Shown here: positions 25,262 to 34,492 of the stretch, piece after piece
Layout: each line of letters begins with the position of its first letter
How positions within the stretch are numbered: position 1 is the stretch's first letter
From: DATARH01 sp036268425
GTDB taxonomy: Bacteria > Pseudomonadota > Alphaproteobacteria > ATCC43930 > CGMCC-115725
Assembly (NCBI GenBank): GCA_036268425.1
Contig: DATAUE010000149.1
Coordinates: 557,502-621,501 of the forward strand
Direction of reading: 5' to 3'
DNA length: 64,000 nt
The notes under the pieces: generated by a model
Told to the model about the DNA's origin: nothing
Database searches by the model: none
The model's input: the letters and a program-made list of their open reading frames with translations, nothing else
Position numbers and translations under genes: made by a program

Positions 25262-26268
25262 GCGTGACAACCGCCGCGGCCTCAGTCCGCAATGGCCCGC
25301 TCCTCGAAGTCCGCGGCCTGCGGATGCATTTCCCGGTCAGCGAAGGTCAGGTCCTGCGCCGCCATATCGGCGACGTAAAAGCTGTCGATGGTGTCGATTT
25401 CACGATCCAGCGCGGTGAGACGCTAGGGCTCGTCGGCGAAAGCGGCTGCGGCAAGACGACAATGGGCCGCTGTATTCTGCGCCTGGAAACCCCGACTGCT
25501 GGTGAAATTCTTTACGACGGCGCCGATATCGCCAAGCTCGGCCGTAAGGCGCTGGTGGCGTTGCGGCGACGCATCCAGGTTATTTTTCAGGACCCTTACA
25601 GTTCGCTGAACCCGCGTATGAAGGTCGGCTCGATCATCGCCGAACCGATGCGGGTGCACGGCGTCGAGCCCGACGGCAGAAAGCGCAACGCCCGGGTTCG
25701 CGAATTGCTGACGCTGTGCGGGCTCAACCCGAATTTTGCCGACCGCTATCCACACGAAATGTCGGGCGGCCAGCGGCAGCGTGTCGGGATCGCGCGGGCG
25801 CTGGCGCTGAACCCGGAGTTCATCGTCTGCGACGAGGCGGTGTCGGCACTCGATGTGTCGATCCAGGCGCAGATCATTAACCTGCTCGAAGATCTGCGCG
25901 AAAAATTCAACCTGACCTATCTGTTCATCGCGCATGACCTGTCGGTCGTGCGGCATCTGTGCCAGCGCGTCGCGGTGATGTATCTCGGCCGTGTCGTCGA
26001 GTTGGCCGAATGCGACGAGTTGTTCGACAACCCGCTGCACCCTTACACCCGCGCCCTGCTCGCCGCAGTGCCGATACCGGACCCGACGATTGAGGCCAAC
26101 CGCACCTTTCAGCCGGTCTCCGGCGAGGTGCCAAGCCCGATCAACCCGCCGCCCGGCTGTGTATTTCATCCGCGCTGCCCGCTTGCTGTCGCGGAATGCC
26201 ACCAGGCACGGCCCGAACTGCGCGAGCTGCGCCCCGGCCATTGGGTAGCCTGCAGCCAGGTACGATAG
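25258..26268 (+). CDS. Peptide-type ABC transporter ATP-binding protein (DppF/OppF-like)
   Basis: Second ATPase of the same importer, 336 residues. Walker A GESGCGKTT, Q-loop IFQDPYSSLNPRM, signature MSGGQRQRVGIARAL, and Walker B in CDEAVSALDVSIQAQ; the proline common after DE is alanine here, a known variant. The C-terminal domain has GCVFHPRCPLAVAEC. It is coupled to the DppD-like gene by a 4-base overlap. It probably energises permeases encoded elsewhere, possibly for one of the family 5 binding proteins at the window edges. Confidence 0.91.
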   Translation: MSVTTAAASVRNGPLLEVRGLRMHFPVSEGQVLRRHIGDVKAVDGVDFTIQRGETLGLVGESGCGKTTMGRCILRLETPTAGEILYDGADIAKLGRKALVALRRRIQVIFQDPYSSLNPRMKVGSIIAEPMRVHGVEPDGRKRNARVRELLTLCGLNPNFADRYPHEMSGGQRQRVGIARALALNPEFIVCDEAVSALDVSIQAQIINLLEDLREKFNLTYLFIAHDLSVVRHLCQRVAVMYLGRVVELAECDELFDNPLHPYTRALLAAVPIPDPTIEANRTFQPVSGEVPSPINPPPGCVFHPRCPLAVAECHQARPELRELRPGHWVACSQVR

Positions 26269-26337
26269 CGCTCGTCGGCGATAACGCCGCGCCGGCATGC
26301 GTTGCAGATCGGCGAAAGCTTGCTTAGCATCGCCGGC

Positions 26338-27255
26338 ATGGAAGACGTTTATTGCTTTGGCGGAAATCCGCTCAACCGCGCCAGCGAGCGGCGGCGTGAC
26401 ACTGCATGGATCGCCTCGCTGCTTGCCGATCCGGCAGCCCGCATCCTGCCGCTCACCGATCTGCGGCCGCTGACCCGCGGCGGCAATGCGCCGGCGCTCG
26501 ACTGGCAGGAGCTGACGGGATGGCGCGATGCGATCGACCGCGGCGCGACGCTGATCTTTCTCGGTCTCGACGAATCCCGTCCCTATTTCGCGATCGATGC
26601 AAGCAGCAGCGACGGCGAAAAACATGAATCGTTTGATGCCCGCACGCTGGCGCCGCTCTTGCCGGCCGGCGAGGCAGCGATTCTCGCAGAGGCGCGCTCG
26701 CTGATCGATTGGCACGCGCGCCACGGCTATTGCGCGCAATGCGGCTCGCCGACCCGTGTGACTGCCGCCGGCTGGGTGCGACGCTGCCCGGAATGCAAGG
26801 CGTCGCACTATCCGCGTTCCGATCCGGTCACGATCATGCTTGTCGTGCGCGGCGAAAAGGCACTGCTCGGCCGCAACAAGCGGCGGCCGGGAAATCGTTT
26901 TTCATGCCTCGCAGGATTCATGGAGCCGGGCGAGACATTGGAGGAATGCGTCCGCCGCGAGGTCCATGAGGAATCCGGCATCCAGGTCGGCCGGGCGCGC
27001 TATCTCGCCTGCCAGCCCTGGCCATTCCCCTCGACCCTGATGATGGGTTTTTTGTGCGAGGGGCTGAGCGAGGAGATCACCGTCGACCCGGAAGAGATCG
27101 CCGAAGCGCGCTGGTTCGATCGCGACGATATTCGCGACATGGTCGCCCGCGCCGCCACCGGCCCCGACGACCCGACCCAGGTCTCGGTGCCGGGGCCGGT
27201 CGCGATCGCGCATCACATCTGCCGCCGCTGGTCGAACCGCCTCGATGAAATCTGA
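26338..27255 (+). CDS. nudC: NADH pyrophosphatase (NudC-type Nudix hydrolase)
   Basis: Nudix enzyme that cleaves NAD(H) to NMN(H) and AMP and in E. coli also removes NAD caps from RNA. The 305-residue protein has the zinc ribbon with two CxxC pairs (CAQCGS and CPECK) and the Nudix box GFMEPGETLEECVRREVHEE followed by SGI, plus the NudC hallmark SQPWPFPxS as CQPWPFPSTLMMGF. ATG at 26338 begins the family-like sequence; a TTG at 26302 in frame is less likely. It stands 70 bases after the ATPase pair. Confidence 0.92.
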   Translation: MEDVYCFGGNPLNRASERRRDTAWIASLLADPAARILPLTDLRPLTRGGNAPALDWQELTGWRDAIDRGATLIFLGLDESRPYFAIDASSSDGEKHESFDARTLAPLLPAGEAAILAEARSLIDWHARHGYCAQCGSPTRVTAAGWVRRCPECKASHYPRSDPVTIMLVVRGEKALLGRNKRRPGNRFSCLAGFMEPGETLEECVRREVHEESGIQVGRARYLACQPWPFPSTLMMGFLCEGLSEEITVDPEEIAEARWFDRDDIRDMVARAATGPDDPTQVSVPGPVAIAHHICRRWSNRLDEI

Positions 27256-27315
27256 GAGGTGGCAAAGCGGCGCTCCTCAGGAATGACGACGGATTGAATG
27301 CCAGGAGGCCGCGCA

Positions 27316-28206
27316 ATGCCGATCACGGTAAAAAAACTGCACCCGCTGTTCTGTGCAGAGATCGGCGGCGTCGATGCCGGCAAGCCGATCGATGATGCGA
27401 CGTTCGGAGAAATCCGTGCCGCGCTCGACACGCATTCGGTCCTGATCTTTCACGACCAGAGCCTCGACGACGACAGACAGATTGCTTTCAGCAAGCGTTT
27501 CGGCCCGCTCGAAATCGCCGGCAAGGCCAATCCCGGCGTCGGTACCCCGTTTGCCCGCCAATCCAACCTCGACATCGACACCGGCGGCGTGATCCCGGCG
27601 GAAGACCGCCGTATGATCTATCAGAAGGGCAACTATCTCTGGCATACCGACAGCTCGTTCAAGGCTGTGCCGTCATTGTGTTCGCTGTTATCGGCGCGAG
27701 TTGTGCCGCCAGCCGGCGGCAATACCGAATTTGCCACGATGCGCGCGCCTTACGACGCCCTGCCCGAGGAAACCAAGCGCAAGCTTGAAGGCCTCGTCGC
27801 CGAGCACAGCCTCGTCTATTCGCGCAGTACCGTCTCGACCGGCACGTTGACCGGTGCGATGCAGGCCGAGTTGCCGGGGGCGTGGCAGGTCATGCTGCGC
27901 GAAAACCCCGTCAACCACCGCAAATGCATCTATGCCGGCGCGCATGCCTCGCATGTAATCGGCTGGCCGCGCGAGGAAGGCCGCGCGTTTATCGCCTGGC
28001 TCAACGAGTTCGCGACGCAGCCGCAATATTGCTACAGCCATGCGTGGCGCGACGGCGACCTGGTGATCTGGGACAATCGCGCAGTGCTGCACCGCGCCAC
28101 CGCCTACGATACGCTCAACCACAAGCGGCTGATGCAACGCACCACCGTCGGCGGCGACGCCGTGACGACGGCGCAGCCTTCGCGCTACGAGCTGGCGGCA
28201 GAATAA
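27316..28206 (+). CDS. TauD/TfdA family Fe(II)/2-oxoglutarate dioxygenase
   Basis: Non-haem iron dioxygenase of 296 residues. The iron triad is the His and Asp of LWHTDSSF and the distal His in VLHRATAYD; the 2-oxoglutarate arginine is likely in the MQRTT region. It is nearest to the TfdA/alpha-ketoglutarate-dependent 2,4-dichlorophenoxyacetate group, but the substrate cannot be assigned. AGGAGG at 27303-27308 supports ATG 27316 over the upstream in-frame ATG at 27298. A second dioxygenase of the family is at 37027. The SDR gene follows after 13 bases. Confidence 0.87.
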   Translation: MPITVKKLHPLFCAEIGGVDAGKPIDDATFGEIRAALDTHSVLIFHDQSLDDDRQIAFSKRFGPLEIAGKANPGVGTPFARQSNLDIDTGGVIPAEDRRMIYQKGNYLWHTDSSFKAVPSLCSLLSARVVPPAGGNTEFATMRAPYDALPEETKRKLEGLVAEHSLVYSRSTVSTGTLTGAMQAELPGAWQVMLRENPVNHRKCIYAGAHASHVIGWPREEGRAFIAWLNEFATQPQYCYSHAWRDGDLVIWDNRAVLHRATAYDTLNHKRLMQRTTVGGDAVTTAQPSRYELAAE

Positions 28207-28219
28207 GCGCGTCGCATCG

Positions 28220-29074
28220 ATGCCGCAGCCTGTCGCTCTCGTTACCGGCGCGACCGCAGGCGTCGGGCTGCACACCGCGATCGGCCTTGCGCGCGCCGGA
28301 TTCCGCGTCCTCATCGCCGGCCGCGATGCGACACGGCTTGAGCACGCTCGCCGGACCGTCAGCGAACGGGCGCACTCGGACAGTACCGAATCCGTGCCCG
28401 TCGAAACCGTGCTGGGGGATTTTGCCAGCCTTGCCGCGGTGCATGGCATCGCCGACACCGTACTGACACGGCATGATCGGCTCGATGTGCTGGTCAACAA
28501 TGCCGGGCAGATCATGCCGCGCTACGAAACCTCGGCGGACGGTTTCGAGTTGACCCTCGCGGTCAACCATCTGGCACCGTTTCTACTGACCAATCTGCTG
28601 ATCGACCGGCTGCGCGGTTCCACCCCGTCCCGCATCATCAATGTCGCCTCGATCGCACACCGCGGCGCCCGGCTCGACCTTGCGACATGGACGGGACCAC
28701 AAGGTTGGACGCCGCTCAGCGCCTATGGTCGCTCCAAATTGTGCAACATCCTGTTCACCCGTGCCCTGGCGCGCCGGCTTGCCGACACCGACATCGTCGC
28801 GGCGTGCCTGCACCCGGGGGTGATCTCAACCAAGATTGGCGACAGCGCCGGCAGCATCGCCGGCTGGGGCTGGCGATTTATCAAGCCGTTTCTGACCAAT
28901 CCGGAAAAAGGCGCGACGACGACGCTGTTCCTCGCCACCACACCCGATATCGAGCGTTTTCGCGGCGCTTATGTCATCGGCAAAAGGTCAGCCGAACCGG
29001 ATCGGGCAGCGCGCGACGATGTGCTTGGCGAAGAATTGTGGCGCGAAAGCGCGCGGCTGGTCGGTCTCACATGA
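28220..29074 (+). CDS. SDR family oxidoreductase (retinol dehydrogenase-like)
   Basis: Short-chain dehydrogenase of 284 residues with TGATAGVGLHTA at the N-terminus, the NNAG motif in VLVNNAGQIMPR, the catalytic serine in INVASIAHRG and YGRSK as the YxxxK motif. The insert and the length are of the retinol dehydrogenase/WW-domain oxidoreductase type, which in bacteria have mostly unknown substrates. It lies between the dioxygenase (13-base gap) and the HExxH gene (4-base overlap), so the three are probably one transcription unit. Confidence 0.86.
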   Translation: MPQPVALVTGATAGVGLHTAIGLARAGFRVLIAGRDATRLEHARRTVSERAHSDSTESVPVETVLGDFASLAAVHGIADTVLTRHDRLDVLVNNAGQIMPRYETSADGFELTLAVNHLAPFLLTNLLIDRLRGSTPSRIINVASIAHRGARLDLATWTGPQGWTPLSAYGRSKLCNILFTRALARRLADTDIVAACLHPGVISTKIGDSAGSIAGWGWRFIKPFLTNPEKGATTTLFLATTPDIERFRGAYVIGKRSAEPDRAARDDVLGEELWRESARLVGLT

Positions 29075-29658
29075 TCTTGACGCCGATCCCACCGGCCCGC
29101 CTTGCTGCCACCCTCGATGCCTTCGCAGCCCGCCTCCACGATGCAGCGGCATACGACGCTTTCGCGCGGATTCGCGCGACCTCAGCAGACCGTGCCGCGG
29201 GTGTCGCTGCTGAGAAACACCGGCAAGAAGCTTTGGCGATGGCGCGACACCGCGGCATGGCGATCCACCCACCCAATGCCCGACCCGGCTTCAACTGGGA
29301 CGGCGCGGCACTCGATGGCGACGCTGAAGCTTATGTCATCCTGCACGAAGTCGCACATTTCACGCTGGCCTCACCGTCGCGCCGCAGCCTGATCGATTTC
29401 GGCCTCGGTCCGGGACCGGACACTACGCGACGTCGCGAGGCGGAAAACGCTGCCGCCCTGTCATTCGTCGAATGCGAAAAAGACGAAGCTGCGGCTTCTC
29501 TGCTCGGAATTTTATGGGAAGCCGCACTTGGCCACCCGGCCCTGGCGTCACTGCTCGATCAAAACTGGTTGGAGGGCCTCGACCGCTCGGCGGCTTGGCA
29601 TTTCGCCGCCGTGCTCGCTGACCTTCGAGAACGCGGCGTTATCGACGTTCGGCCGTAA
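29071..29658 (+). CDS. HExxH-motif protein, distantly EpmC-like
   Basis: A 195-residue protein with a metal-binding motif HEVAH in YVILHEVAHFTLA, followed by RRSLIDFG and a PD pair. The order HExxH...RR.L.DFG...PD recalls EpmC (YfcM), the hydroxylase of elongation factor P, although the rest is divergent and EpmC partners (EpmA, EpmB) are absent here. An alternative is a small zinc metalloprotease-like protein. Translation is coupled to the SDR by an ATGA overlap. The function is unassigned. Confidence 0.7.
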   Translation: MILTPIPPARLAATLDAFAARLHDAAAYDAFARIRATSADRAAGVAAEKHRQEALAMARHRGMAIHPPNARPGFNWDGAALDGDAEAYVILHEVAHFTLASPSRRSLIDFGLGPGPDTTRRREAENAAALSFVECEKDEAAASLLGILWEAALGHPALASLLDQNWLEGLDRSAAWHFAAVLADLRERGVIDVRP

Positions 29659-29671
29659 GCCGGTCGCGCGC

Positions 29672-29896
29672 TCAGGCGCGGCGAATGCGATACGGTGACG
29701 GACGCGGCTCTCTGGCAAGAACATCGCACCACTGCCGCAGAAATCGGCTGTGCGCTGGGTCAGGCGCGGTCTCGGTGAAACGCCGCGGCAGTGCCCGTTT
29801 AATGCGCGCCACGCGCCAGCAGACAGGATTGCTGTACGGCCCGCCAAAACCGATTGCGAGCAGTCGCTCCTCGGTATTCTGCATGATCCCAACCAC
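29672..29896 (-). CDS. Small hypothetical protein
   Basis: A 74-residue basic product starting at a GTG (29896), with an internal ATG at residue 5 as the likelier start. The sequence (for example GFGGPYSNPVCWRVARIKRALP and WCDVLAREPRPSPYRIRRA) has balanced composition, unlike the shadow frames nearby, but I recognise no family. It fills most of the otherwise empty 313 bases between the HExxH gene and the glucosidase gene; no structure is evident in the remainder. Confidence 0.4.
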   Translation of the reverse strand: MVGIMQNTEERLLAIGFGGPYSNPVCWRVARIKRALPRRFTETAPDPAHSRFLRQWCDVLAREPRPSPYRIRRA

Positions 29897-29971
29897 CGCC
29901 GCACGGACGCCCGTCCAGATTCAGCGAAACGTCTGATGATGGTCATGGTTCCGGCGGCCGAATGGCTCCGC

Positions 29972-32173
29972 TCAGGGCGGCAGGATGCGGTCTTTCAGCC
30001 GGGCGGTCGTCGCGAGTTGCCGATCGGCGGCCGAAGCGCCGAGGGTAATCGGATAGGTTCCCGCATCGATGCGCCAGTTTTCCTCAGCCGCGTCGAAATG
30101 CGCCAGCAGCCGCGGGTCGATTTTAAGGCTGACCCGGGCGCTTTCGCCGGGGGCGAGATTGACCCGGCTCCATCCGACAAGCCGCTCGACCGGCTTGCCG
30201 TCGGCGCCGGAAACCCGGGCATAAAGCTGCGGCACGTCCGCCGCCTCACGCTCGCCGCTATTGGTCACGGCAAAAGACGCGGTGACGCTCCCGCCATCAT
30301 CCTGCACTTGCAGACCGCTGTAGCGAAACCGCGAGTAGGTCAGGCCGAAGCCAAACGGATAAAGCGGCTCCAAATCGCGCGCCGCAAACCATTTGTAGCC
30401 AATCGCCGCGCCTTCGCGGTAATCGACGACGACCCGAGTACCCCACGGCACATCCTCGCCGGGCACTGCGGTCCGCGGCAACTGCCCGACAGCCGCCGGG
30501 AAGGTCATCGGCAACCGGCCAGAGGGTGAGGCGTCGCCGAACAGGATGTCGGCAATAGCGTCGCCGCCGCGCGCGCCGGGATACCAGGCCTCCAGGATCG
30601 CCGCGACTCGATTACGCCACGGCATCAGTACGGGATTGCCGGTTTCGAGCACGACGATCGTGCGCTTGTTTGCTGCCGCGACCGCGGCGATCAGGCGATC
30701 CTGGTCATCTGGAAGCGACAAATCTTCTGCATCATGGCCTTCGCTCTCCCATTTGGTGGCGAAGACGATCACCGCGTCGGACTGCTGCGCCAAGGCTACC
30801 GCCGCGTCGATATCGCTGCCATCGGCATAATCGACCCCGCCACCGGTCGCCTTCGCCGCAATCGCGCGCAACGGCGGCGACGGGTCATAGATCATCCACG
30901 CACCGACATCGGGGAACGGCACCTGTACCGCCGGACCGCCGATCGGAATCACCTGCGACGAACCGCCGCCTGACAGCACGCCGACATCGCCATGCCCACC
31001 GATCACCGCAAGCTTGCCCACATCGCGCGACAGCGGCAGCGCGTTGCTGTCGTTCTTGAGCAAAACCATGCCCTCCGCCGCAACACGATGCGCCACCGCG
31101 GCATCGCCCTCGGTGTCGAGTGGCGCCGGCTCAGAGGGATCGTCGACCACCCCCGAGGCAAATAAGACCCGCAGCACATGCAGGGCCATCGCATCAAGCT
31201 GGGCGAGGGGCAATTTCCCTTCCTCAATCGCAATCGCCAGCCTGTCGCCGAAATAGGCTTGCGGGTCCCACTCGACCCCGGATTGCTGATCAAGGCCGGC
31301 CTGCGCCGCCCGTACCGTCGAATGCGCCGCACCCCAATCCGACATGACCCAGCCGCGAAAACCCCATTCGCGGCGCAGCACCCCATCGAGCAGCCAGGGA
31401 TGCTCGCAGGCCTGCACGCCATTGACGAGATTGTAGGCGCACATGACCGCGCCGGGCTTGCCCCGCTCCTCGGCAATCTCAAACGCCAGAAGGTCGGATT
31501 CGTGCAACGCCGCCCGGTCGATTCGGGCATCGACCGAGTTGCGCCTGGTTTCCTGGTCGTTGAGCGCGAAATGCTTGAGCGTCGAAATGACGTGGCGGTC
31601 GGAAATGCCGTGGATCGCCTCCCCGACCATTGTGCCGGCAAGGAGCGGGTCCTCGCCGGCATATTCAAAATTGCGGCCGCTGCGCGGATCGCGCGCCAGA
31701 TTGGCCGCCCCCGCCAGCAGCACGGTCAAGCCTTTGCGACGCGCCTCTTCCCCGATCATCCCTCCGGCGGCATAAGCGAGTTGCGGGTCCCACGTCGCGG
31801 CGATCGCCAGCCCCGACGGCAGCGCGGTTGCCTGGTCCTCGGGCTGGGAGTGCCCCTCATCGAGCGGAATCGCGACACCAAGGCCGGCATTGCTTTCCTT
31901 GATCGGGCGAATGCCGAGCCGGTCGATGCCGGGAACGAGACCCGCGAGCCGGATCTTCTCATCACCGCTGCGGGTGGTGCTGGACAACAGCCGGAGCTTT
32001 TCGTCGGGTGTCATCTGCCCGAGGATGAGTTGTGCCCGCTCGTCGGGCGACAGCAGCGGGTTCATCCACGGGCGCGCGCCAACCGGCCTAGGTTGCGCCA
32101 CAAGAGTGGCTGCGCCGGCAAGCAACGTCAGGGACAGAACAAAGGCTGCGGTAAAAAAAAGCGGGCGTGACAT
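29972..32173 (-). CDS. Exported glycoside hydrolase family 3 beta-glucosidase
   Basis: GH3 enzyme that removes terminal beta-linked sugars. The 733-residue precursor has a Sec signal peptide (first about 27 residues), the GH3 N-terminal barrel with LKHFALNDQETRR and the nucleophile Asp279 in GFRGWVMSDWGA, the second alpha/beta domain from about residue 370, and a C-terminal fibronectin III-like domain (about 620-715), as in BglX-type enzymes. It is probably periplasmic. The MFS gene upstream on the same strand may import products. Confidence 0.93.
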   Translation of the reverse strand: MSRPLFFTAAFVLSLTLLAGAATLVAQPRPVGARPWMNPLLSPDERAQLILGQMTPDEKLRLLSSTTRSGDEKIRLAGLVPGIDRLGIRPIKESNAGLGVAIPLDEGHSQPEDQATALPSGLAIAATWDPQLAYAAGGMIGEEARRKGLTVLLAGAANLARDPRSGRNFEYAGEDPLLAGTMVGEAIHGISDRHVISTLKHFALNDQETRRNSVDARIDRAALHESDLLAFEIAEERGKPGAVMCAYNLVNGVQACEHPWLLDGVLRREWGFRGWVMSDWGAAHSTVRAAQAGLDQQSGVEWDPQAYFGDRLAIAIEEGKLPLAQLDAMALHVLRVLFASGVVDDPSEPAPLDTEGDAAVAHRVAAEGMVLLKNDSNALPLSRDVGKLAVIGGHGDVGVLSGGGSSQVIPIGGPAVQVPFPDVGAWMIYDPSPPLRAIAAKATGGGVDYADGSDIDAAVALAQQSDAVIVFATKWESEGHDAEDLSLPDDQDRLIAAVAAANKRTIVVLETGNPVLMPWRNRVAAILEAWYPGARGGDAIADILFGDASPSGRLPMTFPAAVGQLPRTAVPGEDVPWGTRVVVDYREGAAIGYKWFAARDLEPLYPFGFGLTYSRFRYSGLQVQDDGGSVTASFAVTNSGEREAADVPQLYARVSGADGKPVERLVGWSRVNLAPGESARVSLKIDPRLLAHFDAAEENWRIDAGTYPITLGASAADRQLATTARLKDRILPP

Positions 32174-32270
32174 TCTCGGCGGAGGGTTTTAGTGACGTCC
32201 CCGACCCACGTAAAACGACTTTTTCGTCGCGCCGATGCCAATTATGGCGATCAAGGGCCAGTATGCGTGG

Positions 32271-33500
32271 CTATTCGCGCAACCTGGTGAAGCGCGGTTC
32301 CGGCACCAACAGCAATAGGCCGGGGACGACGCTGATCGCGGCGAGCAGCAGAAAAGCCGGCCGAAAACTGCCGGTCAGCGCCGTCGCGGTACTGAACAAG
32401 GCCGGCCCGGCGAGGGCGCCGAGAAACGTCAGCCCGATGACCCCGGCGCTCGCCTCCGAGATCAGTGCGGCCGGCGCCTGCCGTACGGTTTCGGCCAGCC
32501 CAATGCCGGCCCAGCAATAAGCGGAAATTCCGAACAGGGACGCCAGCGCAAGCACCGCCGCGCTGGACCAGGCCGGGGTGACGAACGAGCCGATAAATGC
32601 CGCGAGGCTCATCGTCACGCCCATGATCCCGAGAACCGGCCGCGAACCGACCCGGTCGGCGACGGCGCCCCAGATGATGCGGCAGGCCACCCCGACCGCC
32701 AGCGCCACTGCCAGGACGACCCCAGCGGCGCGCAGGCTCCAGCCGGCATTGACCAGCACCGTCGGAAACACCGCGCTGAAACTGAACTGCACTGCGCCAA
32801 AGGCAAAGGAGGCAACGGCCACGACGCGAAGGCCGGGGCGCCTGACCATAAGCTGCGCCGGCAGCCAGAACCCGGCATCGATCAGCCGGGTGCCGGCGAT
32901 GCGGCTGCGATCCAGTTCGCCGCGCCACGGCTGGATCAGGATCACCAGGCCGAGGCAGAGCAGCGCGATCACCAGCATCGTGCTGCGCCAGCCGAGCGCC
33001 GCGGCCGCGATCGGGGTGACAGACCCGGCCAGTGCGCCACCCGCCGGCACCGCCGTTTGCTTTAGCGAAAAGACCCGGCTGCGCAGCCGCGGCGGCGTGT
33101 ATTGCGCGAGCAGCACCGTGCTCGCAGGGTTCATCGGCCCATAGGCCAACCCAAGGATGACCGCGCTCAGCGCAAAGGCGGCCGGCATCGCCGGCAACAA
33201 CGCGGCCAATGCCACCGCGGTCATCACCAGCATTCCCTGATGGAGCCGGATGCCACCCCAGCGCCGCAACAGGCCCGGCGTCGCCAGCGAGGTGGCTGCG
33301 GCGCAGCCGTAAATTGCCGACGAGTAATACCCCACGAGATAAGACGGAATGCCGGCCGAAGCGAAAATCAGGCTCGCCAGCACCGGCACGGTCAGCGACG
33401 ACATGACGATCGCAACCTGCACCGCGACGGTCGCGACGACGACCTTGGTCAGGGCGCGTTTTGGCACTGCCTCCGGGCTTTCACTTGTCGGATTGGTCAA
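32271..33500 (-). CDS. MFS transporter
   Basis: Major facilitator of 409 residues with about 12 hydrophobic helices. It resembles the CynX/NimT-like and general sugar-phosphate or drug MFS groups without firm assignment; loop motifs include LAYGPMNPASTVLLAQY and WGAVADRVGSRPVLG. The open frame extends far upstream (to 34025) but that part overlaps the divergent SDR gene; TTG at 33500 with a GCGGAG site at suitable distance starts a normal N-terminus. It is upstream of the glucosidase gene, with a 97-base gap, and 130 bases from the divergent SDR. Confidence 0.83.
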   Translation of the reverse strand: MTNPTSESPEAVPKRALTKVVVATVAVQVAIVMSSLTVPVLASLIFASAGIPSYLVGYYSSAIYGCAAATSLATPGLLRRWGGIRLHQGMLVMTAVALAALLPAMPAAFALSAVILGLAYGPMNPASTVLLAQYTPPRLRSRVFSLKQTAVPAGGALAGSVTPIAAAALGWRSTMLVIALLCLGLVILIQPWRGELDRSRIAGTRLIDAGFWLPAQLMVRRPGLRVVAVASFAFGAVQFSFSAVFPTVLVNAGWSLRAAGVVLAVALAVGVACRIIWGAVADRVGSRPVLGIMGVTMSLAAFIGSFVTPAWSSAAVLALASLFGISAYCWAGIGLAETVRQAPAALISEASAGVIGLTFLGALAGPALFSTATALTGSFRPAFLLLAAISVVPGLLLLVPEPRFTRLRE

Positions 33501-33630
33501 GACGGCAGCTCCGCTTCGGTCGGTGGCAATAGATGCAATAAAGGACGCCCGATCGACGTTTTGGCTGTGTGGCGGAACCGACGCAACACTGCTTAGATGC
33601 GAACGGCCAGACAGCCTGCGGGAAATCTGC

Positions 33631-34374
33631 ATGAACCAGATCGATTTGAACGGGCGTGTCGCCATCGTTACCGGCGCCGCGCGCGGCATTGGCCGCGCCA
33701 TCGCCGAGCGCTTTGCTGCCTCGGGAGCACGCGTGGCGATCTGGGATGTCGACGGCATCGCCGCCAAATCAGCCGCTGCCGCGATTGCCGGTGCGATCGA
33801 TATCGCTGCCGACGTGACCGAGCCGCAATCGATCACCAGCGCGCTTGCCGCCACCGAAGCGCGGCTCGGCCCGCCCGACATCCTCGTCAACAATGCCGGG
33901 ATCGCGGGGCCGAACCTGCCGCTCGACGAATATCCACCGGAGGCGTGGCGGCAGGTCATCGAGATCGACCTGATCGGCGTCTTCAACTGCTGTCGCGCCG
34001 TGGTGCCGGCAATGCGGCGGCGCAATTACGGCCGTATCGTCAGCATCGCTTCGATCGCCGGCAAGGAAGGCAACCCCAACGCCTCGGCCTATTCGGCCGC
34101 CAAGGCGGGGGTTATCGGGCTGACCAAATCGCTCGGCAAGGAACTTGCGGATACCGGCATCCGCGTCAACTGCGTCACCCCGGCTGCCGCCAAGACCGAT
34201 ATCTTCGCACAGATGACTCAGGCGCAGATCGATTACATGCTGTCGAAAATACCGATGGGCCGCTTTGTCCAGGTTGAGGAAATCGCCTCACTGGTCGCGT
34301 GGCTCGGTTCAGAAGATTGCGCCTTTTCAACCGGCGGAGTCTTCGACATCTCGGGCGGTCGAGCAACCTATTGA
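33631..34374 (+). CDS. SDR family oxidoreductase (FabG-like)
   Basis: Classical short-chain dehydrogenase of 247 residues: TGAARGIGRAIAERF, VNNAGIAGPN, catalytic Ser in VSIASIAGKEG, YSAAK as YxxxK, and an SDR C-terminus GGVFDISGGRATY. The relatives are 3-oxoacyl-ACP reductases and sugar or polyol dehydrogenases; the substrate is not determined. It is divergent from the MFS transporter, sharing a 130-base upstream region. Confidence 0.88.
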   Translation: MNQIDLNGRVAIVTGAARGIGRAIAERFAASGARVAIWDVDGIAAKSAAAAIAGAIDIAADVTEPQSITSALAATEARLGPPDILVNNAGIAGPNLPLDEYPPEAWRQVIEIDLIGVFNCCRAVVPAMRRRNYGRIVSIASIAGKEGNPNASAYSAAKAGVIGLTKSLGKELADTGIRVNCVTPAAAKTDIFAQMTQAQIDYMLSKIPMGRFVQVEEIASLVAWLGSEDCAFSTGGVFDISGGRATY

Positions 34375-34492
34375 GCCACCTCTCGACAAATTGCATAAAT
34401 GCCTCAGTTATGTTTTTGCCGACCCTGCAAATAATCGGCAAAGGCATCGCCGCAGATCGTGTCCCCCCACGCGGCTATGGTGGAATCCGTGC

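Noticed and set aside
33501..34025. Upstream extension of the second MFS transporter gene
   Set aside because: It overlaps the divergent SDR gene at 33631 and lacks hydrophobic or family features.
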